Assembly (NCBI GenBank): GCA_021741145.1
Contig: JAIOYK010000001.1
Location: 62,001-126,000 of the forward strand
Source: Rhodospirillum sp.
Lineage (GTDB): Bacteria > Pseudomonadota > Alphaproteobacteria > Rhodospirillales > Rhodospirillaceae
Direction of reading: 5' to 3'
Length of the DNA stretch: 64,000 nt
Shown here: piece after piece, positions 34,598 to 43,790 of the stretch
Numbering within the stretch: position 1 is the stretch's first letter
How the letters are laid out: the number at the start of each line of letters is the position of its first letter
Notes under the pieces: generated by a model
What the model was told of the DNA's origin: nothing
What the model saw: only the letters and a program-made list of their open reading frames with translations
Database searches by the model: none
Made by a program: the position numbers and the translations under genes

Positions 34598-35620
34598 ATG
34601 AATAAGATGATTGCGGCCCTGGCGGGCGTCGCCGCCGCCGGTATTTTCGCAACCGGTTCGGCCCAGGCCGCCGAGACCCTGGACGCCGTGAAGGGCCGCG
34701 GCGAGCTGGTCTGTGGTGTGTCCACCGGTCTGCCCGGTTTTTCTGTCCCCGATGACAAGGGCGCCTGGACCGGTATCGATGTCGACACCTGCCGCGCCGT
34801 CGCCGCCGCCGTCCTGGGCGACGCCAACAAGGTCAAGTTCGTTCCGCTGACCGCCAAGGAGCGCTTCACCGCCCTGCAGTCCGGCGAAATCGACATGCTG
34901 TCCCGGAACACCACCTGGACCGCCACCCGCGACACCTCCCTGGGCCTGAACTTCGCGGGCGTGAACTACTACGACGGCCAGGGCTTCATGGTCATGAAAA
35001 GCCTGGGCGTGAAAAGCGCGAAAGAATTGTCCGGCGCATCGGTCTGTATCCAATCAGGCACCACCACCGAGCTGAACCTGGCCGACTACTTCCGTCTGAA
35101 TGGCATGGAATACAGCTCGGTCGTGTTCGACACCTCCGACCAGACCATCCAGGGCTTCGAAGCCGGGCGCTGCGATATGCTGACCTCCGACCAGTCCCAG
35201 CTCTACTCCCTGCGCACCAAGCTGCCCGATCCCTCCGCCGCCATGGTCCTGCCGGAAGTCATCTCCAAGGAGCCCCTCGGTCCCGTGGTCCGTCAGGGTG
35301 ATGATGAGTGGTTCAACATCGTGAAGTGGTCCCTGTTCGCCATGGTCAACGCCGAGGAATTCGGCATCACCTCGGCCAACGTGGACGAGATGAAGGACAG
35401 CAAGGATCCCAACGTCGGTCGTCTGTTGGGCACCCAGGACGAGTTGGGTCCCCAGATGGGTCTGGACAAGGAATGGGCCTACAACATCGTCAAGCAGGTC
35501 GGCAACTACAGCGAAATGTTCGAGCGCACGGTCGGCATGGGGTCTCCGCTGGAAATCGCCCGGGGTCTGAACGCGCTGTGGAGCAACGGCGGCATCATGT
35601 ATGCCCCGCCCGCCCGCTAA
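34598..35620 (+). CDS. aapJ: General L-amino-acid ABC transporter, periplasmic binding protein
   Basis: Binding protein of 340 residues with a signal peptide (MIAALAGVAAAGIFATGSAQA, cleavage before AET). The mature part begins LDAVKGRGELVCGVSTGLPG and contains MLSRNTTWTATRDTSLGLNF and CIQSGTTTELNLADYFR, as in AapJ/BztA. AapJ delivers many L-amino acids to the AapQMP channel. GGGGAG lies seven bases before the ATG at 34598, which also places the signal peptide correctly; an in-frame start at 34583 is less likely. The next three genes complete the system. A stem-loop after this gene fits the usual need for more binding protein than permease. Confidence 0.95.
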   Translation: MNKMIAALAGVAAAGIFATGSAQAAETLDAVKGRGELVCGVSTGLPGFSVPDDKGAWTGIDVDTCRAVAAAVLGDANKVKFVPLTAKERFTALQSGEIDMLSRNTTWTATRDTSLGLNFAGVNYYDGQGFMVMKSLGVKSAKELSGASVCIQSGTTTELNLADYFRLNGMEYSSVVFDTSDQTIQGFEAGRCDMLTSDQSQLYSLRTKLPDPSAAMVLPEVISKEPLGPVVRQGDDEWFNIVKWSLFAMVNAEEFGITSANVDEMKDSKDPNVGRLLGTQDELGPQMGLDKEWAYNIVKQVGNYSEMFERTVGMGSPLEIARGLNALWSNGGIMYAPPAR

Positions 35621-35636
35621 GGGACTTTAGGGATGC

Positions 35637-35660
35637 GGGGGGCCAGATCATCGGCCCCCC
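35637..35660 (+). terminator. Partial terminator between aapJ and aapQ
   Basis: GGGGGGCC pairs with GGCCCCCC around eight bases and is followed by GTTTTCC. It lies 16 bp after the aapJ stop and 56 bp before aapQ. It probably halts part of the transcripts or protects the aapJ message, raising binding-protein yield. Confidence 0.75.
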
Positions 35661-35715
35661 GTTTTCCGTTTAAGCGGATTTAGTTTAAGTTAATTTTTCA
35701 CCGAAGGAGAATCCG

Positions 35716-36915
35716 GTGAGCAAAACACCCGAGGGGAGTGGCGGCGGCGCCCCCGTGGTCAAACCGCCCGCTTACCGGGATCCACGCGTGCGGGCCATCG
35801 CCTTTCAGGTGCTGACCGTCGTGGTCCTGGTCTGGTTCTTCTGGATGATTTTCCAGAACACCTTGCACAACATGGAAAGCCGAGGGATCACAACCGGCTT
35901 CGGATTCCTGGACCGGGCGGCCGGCTTCGGGATCCTGATGAGCCTGATCCCCTACGATGAAACGATGACCTACGGGCGAACCTTCATCGTCGGCTTGCTC
36001 AACACCTTGATGGTTTCCATCCTGGGCATCATCCTGGCCACCATTCTGGGCTTCCTGTTGGGCATTGCCCGCCTGTCCAAGAACTGGCTGATCGCCAAGA
36101 TCGCCCTGGTTTACGTCGAGACCCTGCGCAACATCCCCCTGCTGCTGCAGATCTTCTTCTGGTACATCGCCGTCCTGCGCAGCCTGCCCTCGCCCAAGCA
36201 GAGCCTGGGGATCGGCACGTCGGCTTTCCTGAACAACCGGGGTCTTTATATCCCGGCCCCGGTGACGGAAAGCGGCTTCGGCGTGGTTCTTCTGGTCTTG
36301 GCCGCGGCCATCGTTGGCGTCTGGTTCATGGCGCGATGGGCCAAGGCCCGGCAGATGGCCACGGGCCAGCCCTTCCCCACGTTTCTGGCGGGCCTTGGGA
36401 TCATCATCGGCGCGCCGCTTCTGACTTTCCTGGTCCTGGGCGTGCCCATGAGCCTGGATTATCCCGCGTTGAAGGGGTTCAACTTCATCGGCGGCACCCG
36501 GATCATTCCGGAACTGATGGCCCTGTTGACCGCCTTGACCATGTACACCGCGACCTTCATCGCCGAAATCGTGCGTTCGGGCATTCAGGCGGTCAGCCAT
36601 GGCCAGACGGAGGCGGCCAATTCCCTGGGCCTGAAGACGGGCACCACCCTGCGCCTGATTGTCATTCCCCAGGCCATGCGGGTGATCATCCCGCCCCTGA
36701 CCAGCCAGTATCTGAACCTGACCAAGAACTCGTCCCTGGCGACCGCCATCGGCTACCCCGACCTTGTCAGCGTGTTCATGGGCACGACCCTGAACCAGAC
36801 CGGCCAGGCCGTCGAGATCGTCGCCATGACCATGGCCGTTTACCTTGCCATCAGCCTGATCATCTCGGGTCTGATGAACTGGTACAACAAGTCCATGGCC
36901 TTGAAGGAGCGCTGA
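35716..36915 (+). CDS. aapQ: General L-amino-acid ABC transporter, permease
   Basis: Inner-membrane permease of 399 residues of the polar-amino-acid family. There are several membrane segments, including FQVLTVVVLVWFFWMIFQNT and a long loop before the second half, as in AapQ. The EAA loop is seen in QTEAANSLGLKTGTTLRLIV, followed by PQAMRVIIPPLTSQYLNLTK. The start is GTG at 35716 with GAAGGAG upstream. It has a four-base gap to aapM. Confidence 0.94.
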   Translation: MSKTPEGSGGGAPVVKPPAYRDPRVRAIAFQVLTVVVLVWFFWMIFQNTLHNMESRGITTGFGFLDRAAGFGILMSLIPYDETMTYGRTFIVGLLNTLMVSILGIILATILGFLLGIARLSKNWLIAKIALVYVETLRNIPLLLQIFFWYIAVLRSLPSPKQSLGIGTSAFLNNRGLYIPAPVTESGFGVVLLVLAAAIVGVWFMARWAKARQMATGQPFPTFLAGLGIIIGAPLLTFLVLGVPMSLDYPALKGFNFIGGTRIIPELMALLTALTMYTATFIAEIVRSGIQAVSHGQTEAANSLGLKTGTTLRLIVIPQAMRVIIPPLTSQYLNLTKNSSLATAIGYPDLVSVFMGTTLNQTGQAVEIVAMTMAVYLAISLIISGLMNWYNKSMALKER

Positions 36916-36919
36916 ACCC

Positions 36920-38017
36920 ATGGCCGTTTTCGAACTCAAGGAAGCCCTGCCACCGCCCGCGCGCAGCGCCGGGGCGACGGGCTGGATCCGCGCCAACCTG
37001 CTGTCCTCGCCCCTCAACATCGCCCTGACCCTGCTGGGTGCCTATCTGATCCTCACCTTCCTGCCCCCCCTTCTGGACTGGGCGATCTTCAGCGCCGATT
37101 TCACCGGGGAAACCCAGGACGCCTGCGTGTCGGGGGGCGCCTGTTGGACCTTTATCACCAACCGCCTGCCTTTCTTCACCTACGGCTTCTATCCGGAACC
37201 CGAGCGCTGGAGGGTGAACATCGGGTTCCTTCTGCTCGCCGCGGTGATGATCCCGCAGTTCATCGAAAAGATCCCGGGCAAGCAGTGGATCGGCCTTTTT
37301 GGGCTGACAGGCCTGCCGATCCTTGTCGCGATCCTACTAAGCGGCGGGATTTTCGGGCTCGAGTCCGTGCCCACCGACAAGTGGGGCGGCCTGATGCTGA
37401 CCCTGGTTCTGGCCTTTGTGGGCATCGTCGGGGCCCTGCCCATCGGGGTCGTGCTCGCCCTGGGGCGGCGCTCGCAGATGCCCATTGTCCGCATCGTCTG
37501 CACCACCTTCATCGAGCTATGGCGAGGCGTGCCGCTGATCTCGGTGCTGTTCATGGCCTCGGTGATGCTGCCCCTGTTCTTGCCGGAAGGCGTGAGCTTC
37601 GACAAGCTGCTTCGGGCCCTGATCGGTATCACCATGTTCCAGTCGGCCTATATGGCCGAAGTGATCCGGGGAGGACTTCAAGCCATCCCCCGAGGTCAGT
37701 ACGAAGCCGCTTCGGCCTTGGGTCTCGGCTATTGGCGCTCGATGGGGTTGATCATCCTGCCCCAGGCGTTGAAGCTGGTGATCCCGGGCATCGTGAACAC
37801 CTTCATCTCCCTGTTCAAGGACACCACCCTGGTGCTCATCATCGGTCTGTTCGACATCCTGCAGACCGTGAACTCCTCCATCGTCGACCCCTCGTGGAAC
37901 AACGTCGCCACGGAAGGGTATGTTTTCGCCGCCTTCAGCTTCTGGGTCTTCTGTTTCAGTATGTCCCGCTACAGCCAGGCCCTGGAACGCAAGCTGCACA
38001 CCGGCCACAAGAGGTAA
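36920..38017 (+). CDS. aapM: General L-amino-acid ABC transporter, permease
   Basis: Second permease of the importer, 365 residues. It pairs with AapQ to form the channel. The EAA loop is in GQYEAASALGLGYWRSMGLI and the following LPQALKLVIPGIVNTFISLF. Membrane segments include LNIALTLLGAYLILTFLPPL and MLTLVLAFVGIVGALPIGVV. The N-terminal extension with cysteines (QDACVSGGACWTFI) is as in other AapM proteins. It is followed three bases later by aapP. Confidence 0.94.
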   Translation: MAVFELKEALPPPARSAGATGWIRANLLSSPLNIALTLLGAYLILTFLPPLLDWAIFSADFTGETQDACVSGGACWTFITNRLPFFTYGFYPEPERWRVNIGFLLLAAVMIPQFIEKIPGKQWIGLFGLTGLPILVAILLSGGIFGLESVPTDKWGGLMLTLVLAFVGIVGALPIGVVLALGRRSQMPIVRIVCTTFIELWRGVPLISVLFMASVMLPLFLPEGVSFDKLLRALIGITMFQSAYMAEVIRGGLQAIPRGQYEAASALGLGYWRSMGLIILPQALKLVIPGIVNTFISLFKDTTLVLIIGLFDILQTVNSSIVDPSWNNVATEGYVFAAFSFWVFCFSMSRYSQALERKLHTGHKR

Positions 38018-38020
38018 GCC

Positions 38021-38824
38021 ATGTCCGAAACCGTCACCGAAGACGAAATCCGCTCCCACCATGACCACCTCGGACACGAGGTTGGCCGGGACGTGGTTAT
38101 CCAGATCGAACAGATGAACAAATGGTACGGGGATTTCCACGTGCTGCGCGACGTGGACCTGACCGTGCACCGGGGTGAGCGGATTGTCATCTGCGGCCCT
38201 TCGGGGTCGGGCAAGTCCACGACCATCCGCTGCATCAACCGGCTGGAAGAGCACCAGCAGGGTCGTATCCTGGTCGATGGGGTGGAACTGAACAACGATG
38301 TGAAGAACATTGAAGCCATCCGCCGCGAGGTTGGCATGGTCTTCCAGCACTTCAACCTGTTCCCCCACTTGACCGTCCTCGAGAACTGCGTGCTCGCCCC
38401 CATCTGGGTCCGCAAGGAGCCCCGTAAGGAGGCCGAGGAGCGGGCCATGCAATTGCTCGAGCGGGTGAAGATCCCCGACCAGGCCAAGAAGTACCCGGGG
38501 CAGCTGTCCGGCGGTCAGCAGCAGCGGGTGGCCATTGCTCGGTCACTGTGCATGCAGCCCAAGATCATGCTGTTCGACGAGCCGACCAGTGCCTTGGATC
38601 CGGAAATGATCAAGGAAGTGCTGGACACCATGGTGACCCTGGCCGAGGAAGGCATGACCATGCTCTGCGTGACCCACGAAATGGGCTTCGCGAAGACCGT
38701 GGCGGACCGGGTGATCTTCATGGACCGGGGCCAGATCGTGGAGGAGAACGAACCCCACGCATTCTTCAATACCCCCCAGAACGAGCGGACCAAGCTGTTC
38801 CTCAGTCAGATATTGGCGCACTGA
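38021..38824 (+). CDS. aapP: General L-amino-acid ABC transporter, ATPase
   Basis: Cytoplasmic ATPase of 267 residues that powers the Aap importer. Walker A is GPSGSGKST at 59-67, the signature is LSGGQQQR at 162-169, and Walker B is [12 protein letters not shown] at 182-193, with the switch histidine in CVTHEMGF. The N terminus has 25 additional polar residues ([17 protein letters not shown]). It is the last gene of aapJQMP and is followed by a good terminator. Confidence 0.96.
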   Translation: MSETVTEDEIRSHHDHLGHEVGRDVVIQIEQMNKWYGDFHVLRDVDLTVHRGERIVICGPSGSGKSTTIRCINRLEEHQQGRILVDGVELNNDVKNIEAIRREVGMVFQHFNLFPHLTVLENCVLAPIWVRKEPRKEAEERAMQLLERVKIPDQAKKYPGQLSGGQQQRVAIARSLCMQPKIMLFDEPTSALDPEMIKEVLDTMVTLAEEGMTMLCVTHEMGFAKTVADRVIFMDRGQIVEENEPHAFFNTPQNERTKLFLSQILAH

Positions 38825-38853
38825 CGAAGGGGGGACCCCACATCGGTCCTTTT

Positions 38854-38885
38854 GCCCTCCGGCCCCAGTGGTCGGAGGGCATTTT
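38854..38885 (+). terminator. Terminator of aapJQMP
   Basis: GCCCTCCGGCC pairs with GGTCGGAGGGC (one G-T pair) around five bases and is followed by ATTTT. Located 30 bp after aapP. Confidence 0.85.
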
Positions 38886-38974
38886 CCTAGCCCGTGGTCT
38901 CACCCAATTCCAGGCCCGAGCCTGAACAGGGAAGTCCACCAGCCCGCCCGACAGGCCCGCCCTACTCCGCCCCC

Positions 38975-40681
38975 CTATTCAGACTGCCGGACGGTCCGCA
39001 GGAACGAGTCCACCTGCTTGCGCATGTCGCTGGCCTGCCGGACCAGTGTTTCCGCTGTTGTCAGAAGTCGATCGGCCGTTCCTCCCGTTTCCTTGGCTTC
39101 GCTGTTCACCTCGTCAAGCCGACGGCTGTCCGCGTCGGTTCCGTCGGAGACTTCCGCGATGCGCTGGACGATGTTTTGGGTGGATTGGTCCTGGGCCTCC
39201 ACGGACTGGGCGACCCGTTCGGCGATGGCCTCGATCTCCCGGATGATGGTCTCGACACCCTGGATCACATCCACCGCCGCGGTCGTGGCTTGCTGCATCT
39301 CGCCAATCTGATCACTGATTTCCTGGGTGGCGCGGGCCGTCTGATTGGCCAAGGTCTTGACCTCGTTGGCCACCACCGCGAAACCCTTGCCCGCCTCGCC
39401 AGCCCGCGCCGCCTCGATCGTCGCGTTCAGGGCCAGCAGGTTGGTCTGGGAGGCGATATCGTTGATCAACCGCACCACCTCGCCGATGTTCTGGGCCGAC
39501 CCGTTCAGGTGAACGATATCCTCGTTCGCCTTGCTGGTTCGGCTCACGGCCTCCCGGGCCGATCGCAGGGATTGGGCCGTCTGGCTGGCGATATCCCGGA
39601 TGGAATCCGACAGGGCCGCCGCCGCCTCGGACACGCCCCGAGCGTTGTCTTTCGCGGAAAGAGCCGAAGACGCAACCAATTCGGCATTGTGGGACGTCTT
39701 CGCCGCCGACCCCGACACCCCGCGCGCCGCGCCCTGCAAATCCTCCGCCGAGGAGGACACGGACGCGACCACCGTGGTCACCGAGGCCTCGAAGCCATCG
39801 GCCAACCGGTTCATTTCCTCCCGCCGCCTCGTCCTGGCCCGTTCCTCCGCCTCGGCGGCCTCCCGGCGCAGGCTTTCCACTTGCCGGGCATTGTCGCGGA
39901 ACACGCGGACCGCGCCGCTGATCATCCCGACCTCGTCCCGTTTGCCCGTTTCCTTGACCTCCACATCCAGATCCCCGTCGGCCAGCCGCTGGATGCTTTC
40001 GGTAAGGGGGCGGAGAGGCGCGATCGCCCGCATGATCCACAACACGAACCCGCCGCCGAGCAGCAGGGCCAGGGCCGTCAACAGGATCATTTGCAGTTGG
40101 AAATCCGTGGAGATGCTCCGCGCATGGTCCGTCAGCGCCCCATTGCGCTCTTCCTCGTAGTCGATGAAGGCATTAATCCGCTTCAGCCACTCGACAATCT
40201 CTGGACGCGCCTTTTCCAGCAAGAGAGTCCGAGCCCCGTCGCCATCCCCCTTTTGACGCAGGTCGATGACCTGCTTCATATGGGGCAGCGCAATTCCCTC
40301 GATCTCCTTGATGGAGCGAAGGATCCTGCGCTCCTCCGGCTCGACGGTCGTGGGATCGGACAGCATCGCGTCCATGCGCGTGGCCGAGTCGACATAGTCC
40401 TTGGCCAGCTTTTCGATCAAGGTCAGGGTCGCGGTCAATTCGGGACCATCCGGCAGAAGGACGACATCCCGCAGGGCGATACCCCTGTCGTGGACACTGC
40501 CCCTGAAGTTGATCGCATAGCGTTGTCTCACGCTATTGACGTCATTGATCACGTTGAGATCCTGGTCGATCTGACGCACCTGGACGACTCCGATCCCCGA
40601 CAACAGGATCATGAGAGCGAACAAAATCGCGAACCCCGCCGCGACCCGGGTCTGAATGCTCGAGGTGCTTGATGTTTGCAT
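38975..40681 (-). CDS. Methyl-accepting chemotaxis protein
   Basis: Chemoreceptor of 568 residues. A first membrane segment ([20 protein letters not shown]) and a second ([20 protein letters not shown]) enclose a four-helix-bundle-like ligand domain, then HAMP ([20 protein letters not shown]). The signalling tip is intact: [20 protein letters not shown] then [14 protein letters not shown]. The ATG at 40681 is chosen because GGAG lies nine bases before it, while the ATG three codons earlier is directly next to GGAG. It is convergent with aapP, separated by the aap terminator. Confidence 0.92.
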   Translation of the reverse strand: MQTSSTSSIQTRVAAGFAILFALMILLSGIGVVQVRQIDQDLNVINDVNSVRQRYAINFRGSVHDRGIALRDVVLLPDGPELTATLTLIEKLAKDYVDSATRMDAMLSDPTTVEPEERRILRSIKEIEGIALPHMKQVIDLRQKGDGDGARTLLLEKARPEIVEWLKRINAFIDYEEERNGALTDHARSISTDFQLQMILLTALALLLGGGFVLWIMRAIAPLRPLTESIQRLADGDLDVEVKETGKRDEVGMISGAVRVFRDNARQVESLRREAAEAEERARTRRREEMNRLADGFEASVTTVVASVSSSAEDLQGAARGVSGSAAKTSHNAELVASSALSAKDNARGVSEAAAALSDSIRDIASQTAQSLRSAREAVSRTSKANEDIVHLNGSAQNIGEVVRLINDIASQTNLLALNATIEAARAGEAGKGFAVVANEVKTLANQTARATQEISDQIGEMQQATTAAVDVIQGVETIIREIEAIAERVAQSVEAQDQSTQNIVQRIAEVSDGTDADSRRLDEVNSEAKETGGTADRLLTTAETLVRQASDMRKQVDSFLRTVRQSE

Positions 40682-41186
40682 GGTCGACATCTCCAAAATA
40701 GGATGCCGATATAAGGGTGCCCCCCAACGGATAGCTAGCACGCGACTTTGAAATATTCTGTTTCGTGTCGGGAGAGAGGGGGGTTTCAGCAGCGACCGCG
40801 AGGCACGACGGACGGGAAACACAGACTTATGTCATTGATAGAAAACGATAGTTCCCGTTAGACACCCAAAAACTCACTCCTTGGCCGAGAAAGAAATTTC
40901 CTTTGGCGAGACAGCCCCCCCCGTCCACATCATTCCGATACAAATACATTTTTAGGAAAAACTTCCCCATTCGCGTCGATGGCGTCTCCCCCGATTCCCC
41001 TCGATTCCCGCCAATATAAAGGAACGTTTAGAGCATTCTTTGAATCGAAAGAATACGCATAAAATCAACTTTCTAGAGCGCGACGTGGTGATCAAATGGG
41101 GCCCCGACCTCTCCCCGTTTGATCCCGACCCGCCTTGGTGCACGGAGCCATGACGTCATCCAAGGCGCCGGTGCACCAGGAAGTTC
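40682..41186. other. Non-coding region between the chemoreceptor and the nif cluster
   Basis: No gene seen. The left half (40740-41080) is AT-rich and probably holds the chemoreceptor promoter. The right end has a nested inverted repeat: TGGTGCAC (41136-41143) pairs with GTGCACCA (41171-41178), and inside it ATGACGTCAT (41150-41159) is a perfect palindrome. This lies just after the stop of the SIR2-like gene and may be the terminator of the nif operon. Confidence 0.65.
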
Positions 41187-42050
41187 TTAAGGCGCGCCCA
41201 CCATCTCGGTGATCGCTTCCTCCAAGGGAACAGTGATCGCCACGATCTCGTTATCATCCAGGAACCGCAGTTCGTTGCGGGTCAGGTCGTCGGTGATGAC
41301 CGCGTAATGGGGTCCCTTGGACCGCTTCATGATCTGCTTGGCATAGGTCCGCAACATCTGGTCGTAGAAGCGACAGCCAAGGAAGACAAAGCCCCGGTCC
41401 TCCCGGATGTCCTTCACCCGCTGGGGAATCGGCGTTTGGATGTCGATCTCCGTCAGCACCTCGACGTAATCACTGTCACTGACCAACAGGTCGCAGGAGG
41501 GCCAGGACGCGCCGTGGGGTTTGTACAGCACCGTCTTCCAACCGTTGACCGCATCCACACCCACCTCGGTGCCGGTGGCGTCGAAGGCCTTGTAGTAGCG
41601 ATCCTCGCCAATGGCGTTGCGGGTGCCGCCCTGGAGCTGTCCCCAATCATTCCGCCCCTTCAGGGCTTCGGACTGGGTGGCGTCGTACCACGTGTCGACG
41701 ATCATCGGCAGGTCTTGCAGGCTGGCCAGCCAGGTTTGCAGGGCACCCGGGGCCGGAACCGGCCTGAAAATCTCCTCCATCATGCGCACCAGGGTGATCC
41801 GGTGGCGGTTGGTCTCGATGTATTGGGCCGAGGCCCAGAGATTATTGCGGATGCGTCCGGGCACGCCAACCTTCTGGGTCAGCCGCTCCACAAGACCCCG
41901 CGTGGAGGTGGGAACGGGGCATTCCGCCTCGCCGACCTCCAGAACACCGGGACCGAGGTAGGGGATCAGCACCCCACCGGTGATGCCCTTGGCCACGGTC
42001 CCCAGGAGGGACGTTGCTTCGGTAAGGGACGTCATGGACAAGGAGGTCAT
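41187..42050 (-). CDS. SIR2-like protein of the nif cluster
   Basis: Soluble protein of 287 residues, five bases after nifT. It begins with GTVAKGITGGVLIPYLGPGV, which resembles the nucleotide-binding start of SIR2-like domains. WASAQYIETNRHRITLVRMM, MIVDTWYDATQ and the late YDQMLRTYAKQIMKRSKGPH segment also fit that family. No zinc-binding cysteine quartet of true sirtuin deacetylases is seen. Proteins of this kind occur in other alphaproteobacterial nif clusters, but no biochemical role is known to me. It is the last gene of the nif run. GGAGAGG precedes the ATG at 42050; a second start at 42035 is possible. Confidence 0.72.
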   Translation of the reverse strand: MTSLSMTSLTEATSLLGTVAKGITGGVLIPYLGPGVLEVGEAECPVPTSTRGLVERLTQKVGVPGRIRNNLWASAQYIETNRHRITLVRMMEEIFRPVPAPGALQTWLASLQDLPMIVDTWYDATQSEALKGRNDWGQLQGGTRNAIGEDRYYKAFDATGTEVGVDAVNGWKTVLYKPHGASWPSCDLLVSDSDYVEVLTEIDIQTPIPQRVKDIREDRGFVFLGCRFYDQMLRTYAKQIMKRSKGPHYAVITDDLTRNELRFLDDNEIVAITVPLEEAITEMVGAP

Positions 42051-42055
42051 CAGAA

Positions 42056-42271
42056 TCAATCCTCTCCGCTGGAGATCTTCCGGGCTTCGACGGTAATGGG
42101 AAGACGGGTATCGGCGTCCATTTCGGGCATTTGGAAGACCCAGCCGTTGGCCAGCTTGGCCCAACCGCCCCATAGACTCTCGTTTTCCATCTCGACGATC
42201 ATTTCCTCCATGTCCTTCTTCGCGACATAAGCTTCATAGCCATCGGGCTTCTTGCGGATCATCACTTTCAT
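42056..42271 (-). CDS. nifT: NifT/FixU family protein
   Basis: Small protein of 71 residues. MKVMIRKKPDGYEAYVAKKD and WGGWAKLANGWVFQMPEMDA, followed by TRLPITVEARK, match NifT closely. The role of NifT is not settled; it is found only in nitrogen-fixation clusters and may affect nitrogenase maturation. It overlaps nifZ by 4 bp (42268-42271). Its C terminus is short. Confidence 0.93.
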   Translation of the reverse strand: MKVMIRKKPDGYEAYVAKKDMEEMIVEMENESLWGGWAKLANGWVFQMPEMDADTRLPITVEARKISSGED

Positions 42272-42558
42272 TGGTCTTCGTCCTCCACTTTCTCGAGTTC
42301 CCGGGAGCGCATGCCAACCAGTTTTCCGGTATCAACGAAATCGACACCGAAAATGTAATAGCGCTGCAGGAACGTCCCGATGGAGTTCACGTATCCCACG
42401 TCGCCCTTTCGAACCAGCACTTCGCCGATCTCGGCGCCGGGGTAGGTTCCGTCATTCTTGATATGTTTGGTGGAGCGGACCTTGGTTCCGTAGTCAAAGA
42501 CCGGATCACGATCCAGCTCGGTCAAATCGAACATGGCGGGAGGCGCGACATCGGACAT
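42268..42558 (-). CDS. nifZ: NifZ family protein
   Basis: Protein of 96 residues needed for maturing the second P cluster of the MoFe protein in better-studied diazotrophs. Recognised by VRSTKHIKNDGTYPGAEIGE, VLVRKGDVGYVNSIGTFLQR and YYIFGVDFVDTGKLVGMRSR. The N-terminal 20 residues are variable. It lies six bases after the LRV gene and overlaps nifT. Normally NifZ is encoded near nifHDK or nifW; those genes are not in this window. Confidence 0.92.
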   Translation of the reverse strand: MSDVAPPAMFDLTELDRDPVFDYGTKVRSTKHIKNDGTYPGAEIGEVLVRKGDVGYVNSIGTFLQRYYIFGVDFVDTGKLVGMRSRELEKVEDEDQ

Positions 42559-42564
42559 GGGGGA

Positions 42565-43350
42565 TCACTCCGGCTGCTTGAGGGGGATGATCGAAGCCTG
42601 GGGACCGCGTGTCCGCACGACCTCGCGCACCAGGTCCTCGGTATCGTCTTGCATCATCGCCAAAAGTCCGGCGTCGATGCGTTCGGCGACCTGATGTCGG
42701 ACCCGGATATCCGGATCTCGGGCCAGAGCGCCCAATTGTTCGGGTTCCAGACGACGGGCCACCTCGATCCGCACATCCGGGTCCTCGTCCCAGACCATGG
42801 TCAGCAGCCAATCGTTGCCGATGCGCCGGGCCACCTGTCGGCGCACCTGGGGATCGGGATCGCGGATCATCAGGGCCAACATGCCGGGGTTCAACCGACG
42901 GGCCACCGTGACACGGACGTAGTAGTCGGGGTCGTCGGTGAGCGGCACCAAGTCCCCGTCTTCCAGACGGTTGGCCACCCCCACCCGAACCTTGGGGTCG
43001 GGGTCGGCGCGCAGCTTGAGGATCTGCGCCCGGGGCAAGCGTTGGGACACCATCCAACGCACTTCCGGATCGATATCCTCGATCATCGCGGGCAGCTTGA
43101 AGACATTGGCGTAGCGGGCGGCCAGGGCCCGCGCCTCGAAATAGGGATGGCTCAGGTAGCCATCGGACAGGTCCGGGTTGGTTCGGAAAAAGGCGTCGAT
43201 GATCCGGGCTCGCCGGTCCTGGACGCAGACGCGCCCCTTGACGCAATCGCCCTCGACCTTCAGGTCCGCGTGGGGGCAGGTCGCGCAGTCAATGGCGCGT
43301 CCTTGCCAATCAAGGCGGTCACCGCCCCTTGTATCGCACGTCACTCCCAT
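42565..43350 (-). CDS. 4Fe-4S-binding leucine-rich repeat (LRV) protein
   Basis: Protein of 261 residues of the kind first described from Azotobacter vinelandii next to nif genes. An N-terminal cysteine cluster (IDCATCPHAD then GDCVKGRVCV) should hold an iron-sulphur cluster. From about residue 80 there are seven or so repeats of about 24 residues with the pattern DPDxxVRxxVAxR, for example DPDPKVRVGVANRLEDGDLV and DPDPQVRRQVARRIGNDWLL. These make a curved repeat scaffold. The function is not known; the nif setting points to assembly or protection of nitrogenase clusters. It has six bases to nifZ and about 165 bp after fdxN. Confidence 0.9.
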   Translation of the reverse strand: MGVTCDTRGGDRLDWQGRAIDCATCPHADLKVEGDCVKGRVCVQDRRARIIDAFFRTNPDLSDGYLSHPYFEARALAARYANVFKLPAMIEDIDPEVRWMVSQRLPRAQILKLRADPDPKVRVGVANRLEDGDLVPLTDDPDYYVRVTVARRLNPGMLALMIRDPDPQVRRQVARRIGNDWLLTMVWDEDPDVRIEVARRLEPEQLGALARDPDIRVRHQVAERIDAGLLAMMQDDTEDLVREVVRTRGPQASIIPLKQPE

Positions 43351-43515
43351 GGGACTTCCCCCCTGTCAGGCTTCTCATCCGTCCGGGCTCCCCCTTGTTT
43401 CCGAGCACGCGGGATTGGACATAAGCCTGCCGCGGATTTCCGCGTGTGATCGAGAAGGTCCGGAACCGACTGGTCTCCCCCAAGCTCCAGTCGGCCCCGG
43501 GAACCCGCGCGCCAA

Positions 43516-43701
43516 TTAAGCCGGAACGCAGGCGTCGGTCGGGCACACACCCACGCATTTCGGCGAGTCACCGTCGCATTCGGTGCACATCTTCGGATTG
43601 ATGATGTAGGTGTCGCCCTTCATGGAAATGGCGGCATTGGGGCACTCGAATTCGCAAGCGCCACAGACGGTGCAGGAACCAGCTTCGATCTTCAGGGCCA
43701 T
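43516..43701 (-). CDS. fdxN: 2[4Fe-4S] ferredoxin FdxN
   Basis: Ferredoxin of 61 residues with two cluster motifs: [15 protein letters not shown] and the longer-spaced [20 protein letters not shown], as in nif-linked ferredoxins. FdxN donates electrons to NifB during cofactor-core synthesis and in some species to nitrogenase reductase. It follows nifB by 89 bp in the same direction, the normal order. Confidence 0.94.
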   Translation of the reverse strand: MALKIEAGSCTVCGACEFECPNAAISMKGDTYIINPKMCTECDGDSPKCVGVCPTDACVPA

Positions 43702-43790
43702 GTCTCTTACTCCTTCAACTCAGTGTCTTTAGATGGATCAAGGGTGATGCCGGGTCGGACCCACACCGCCCCGGGGTGTCCGTGATGGGG

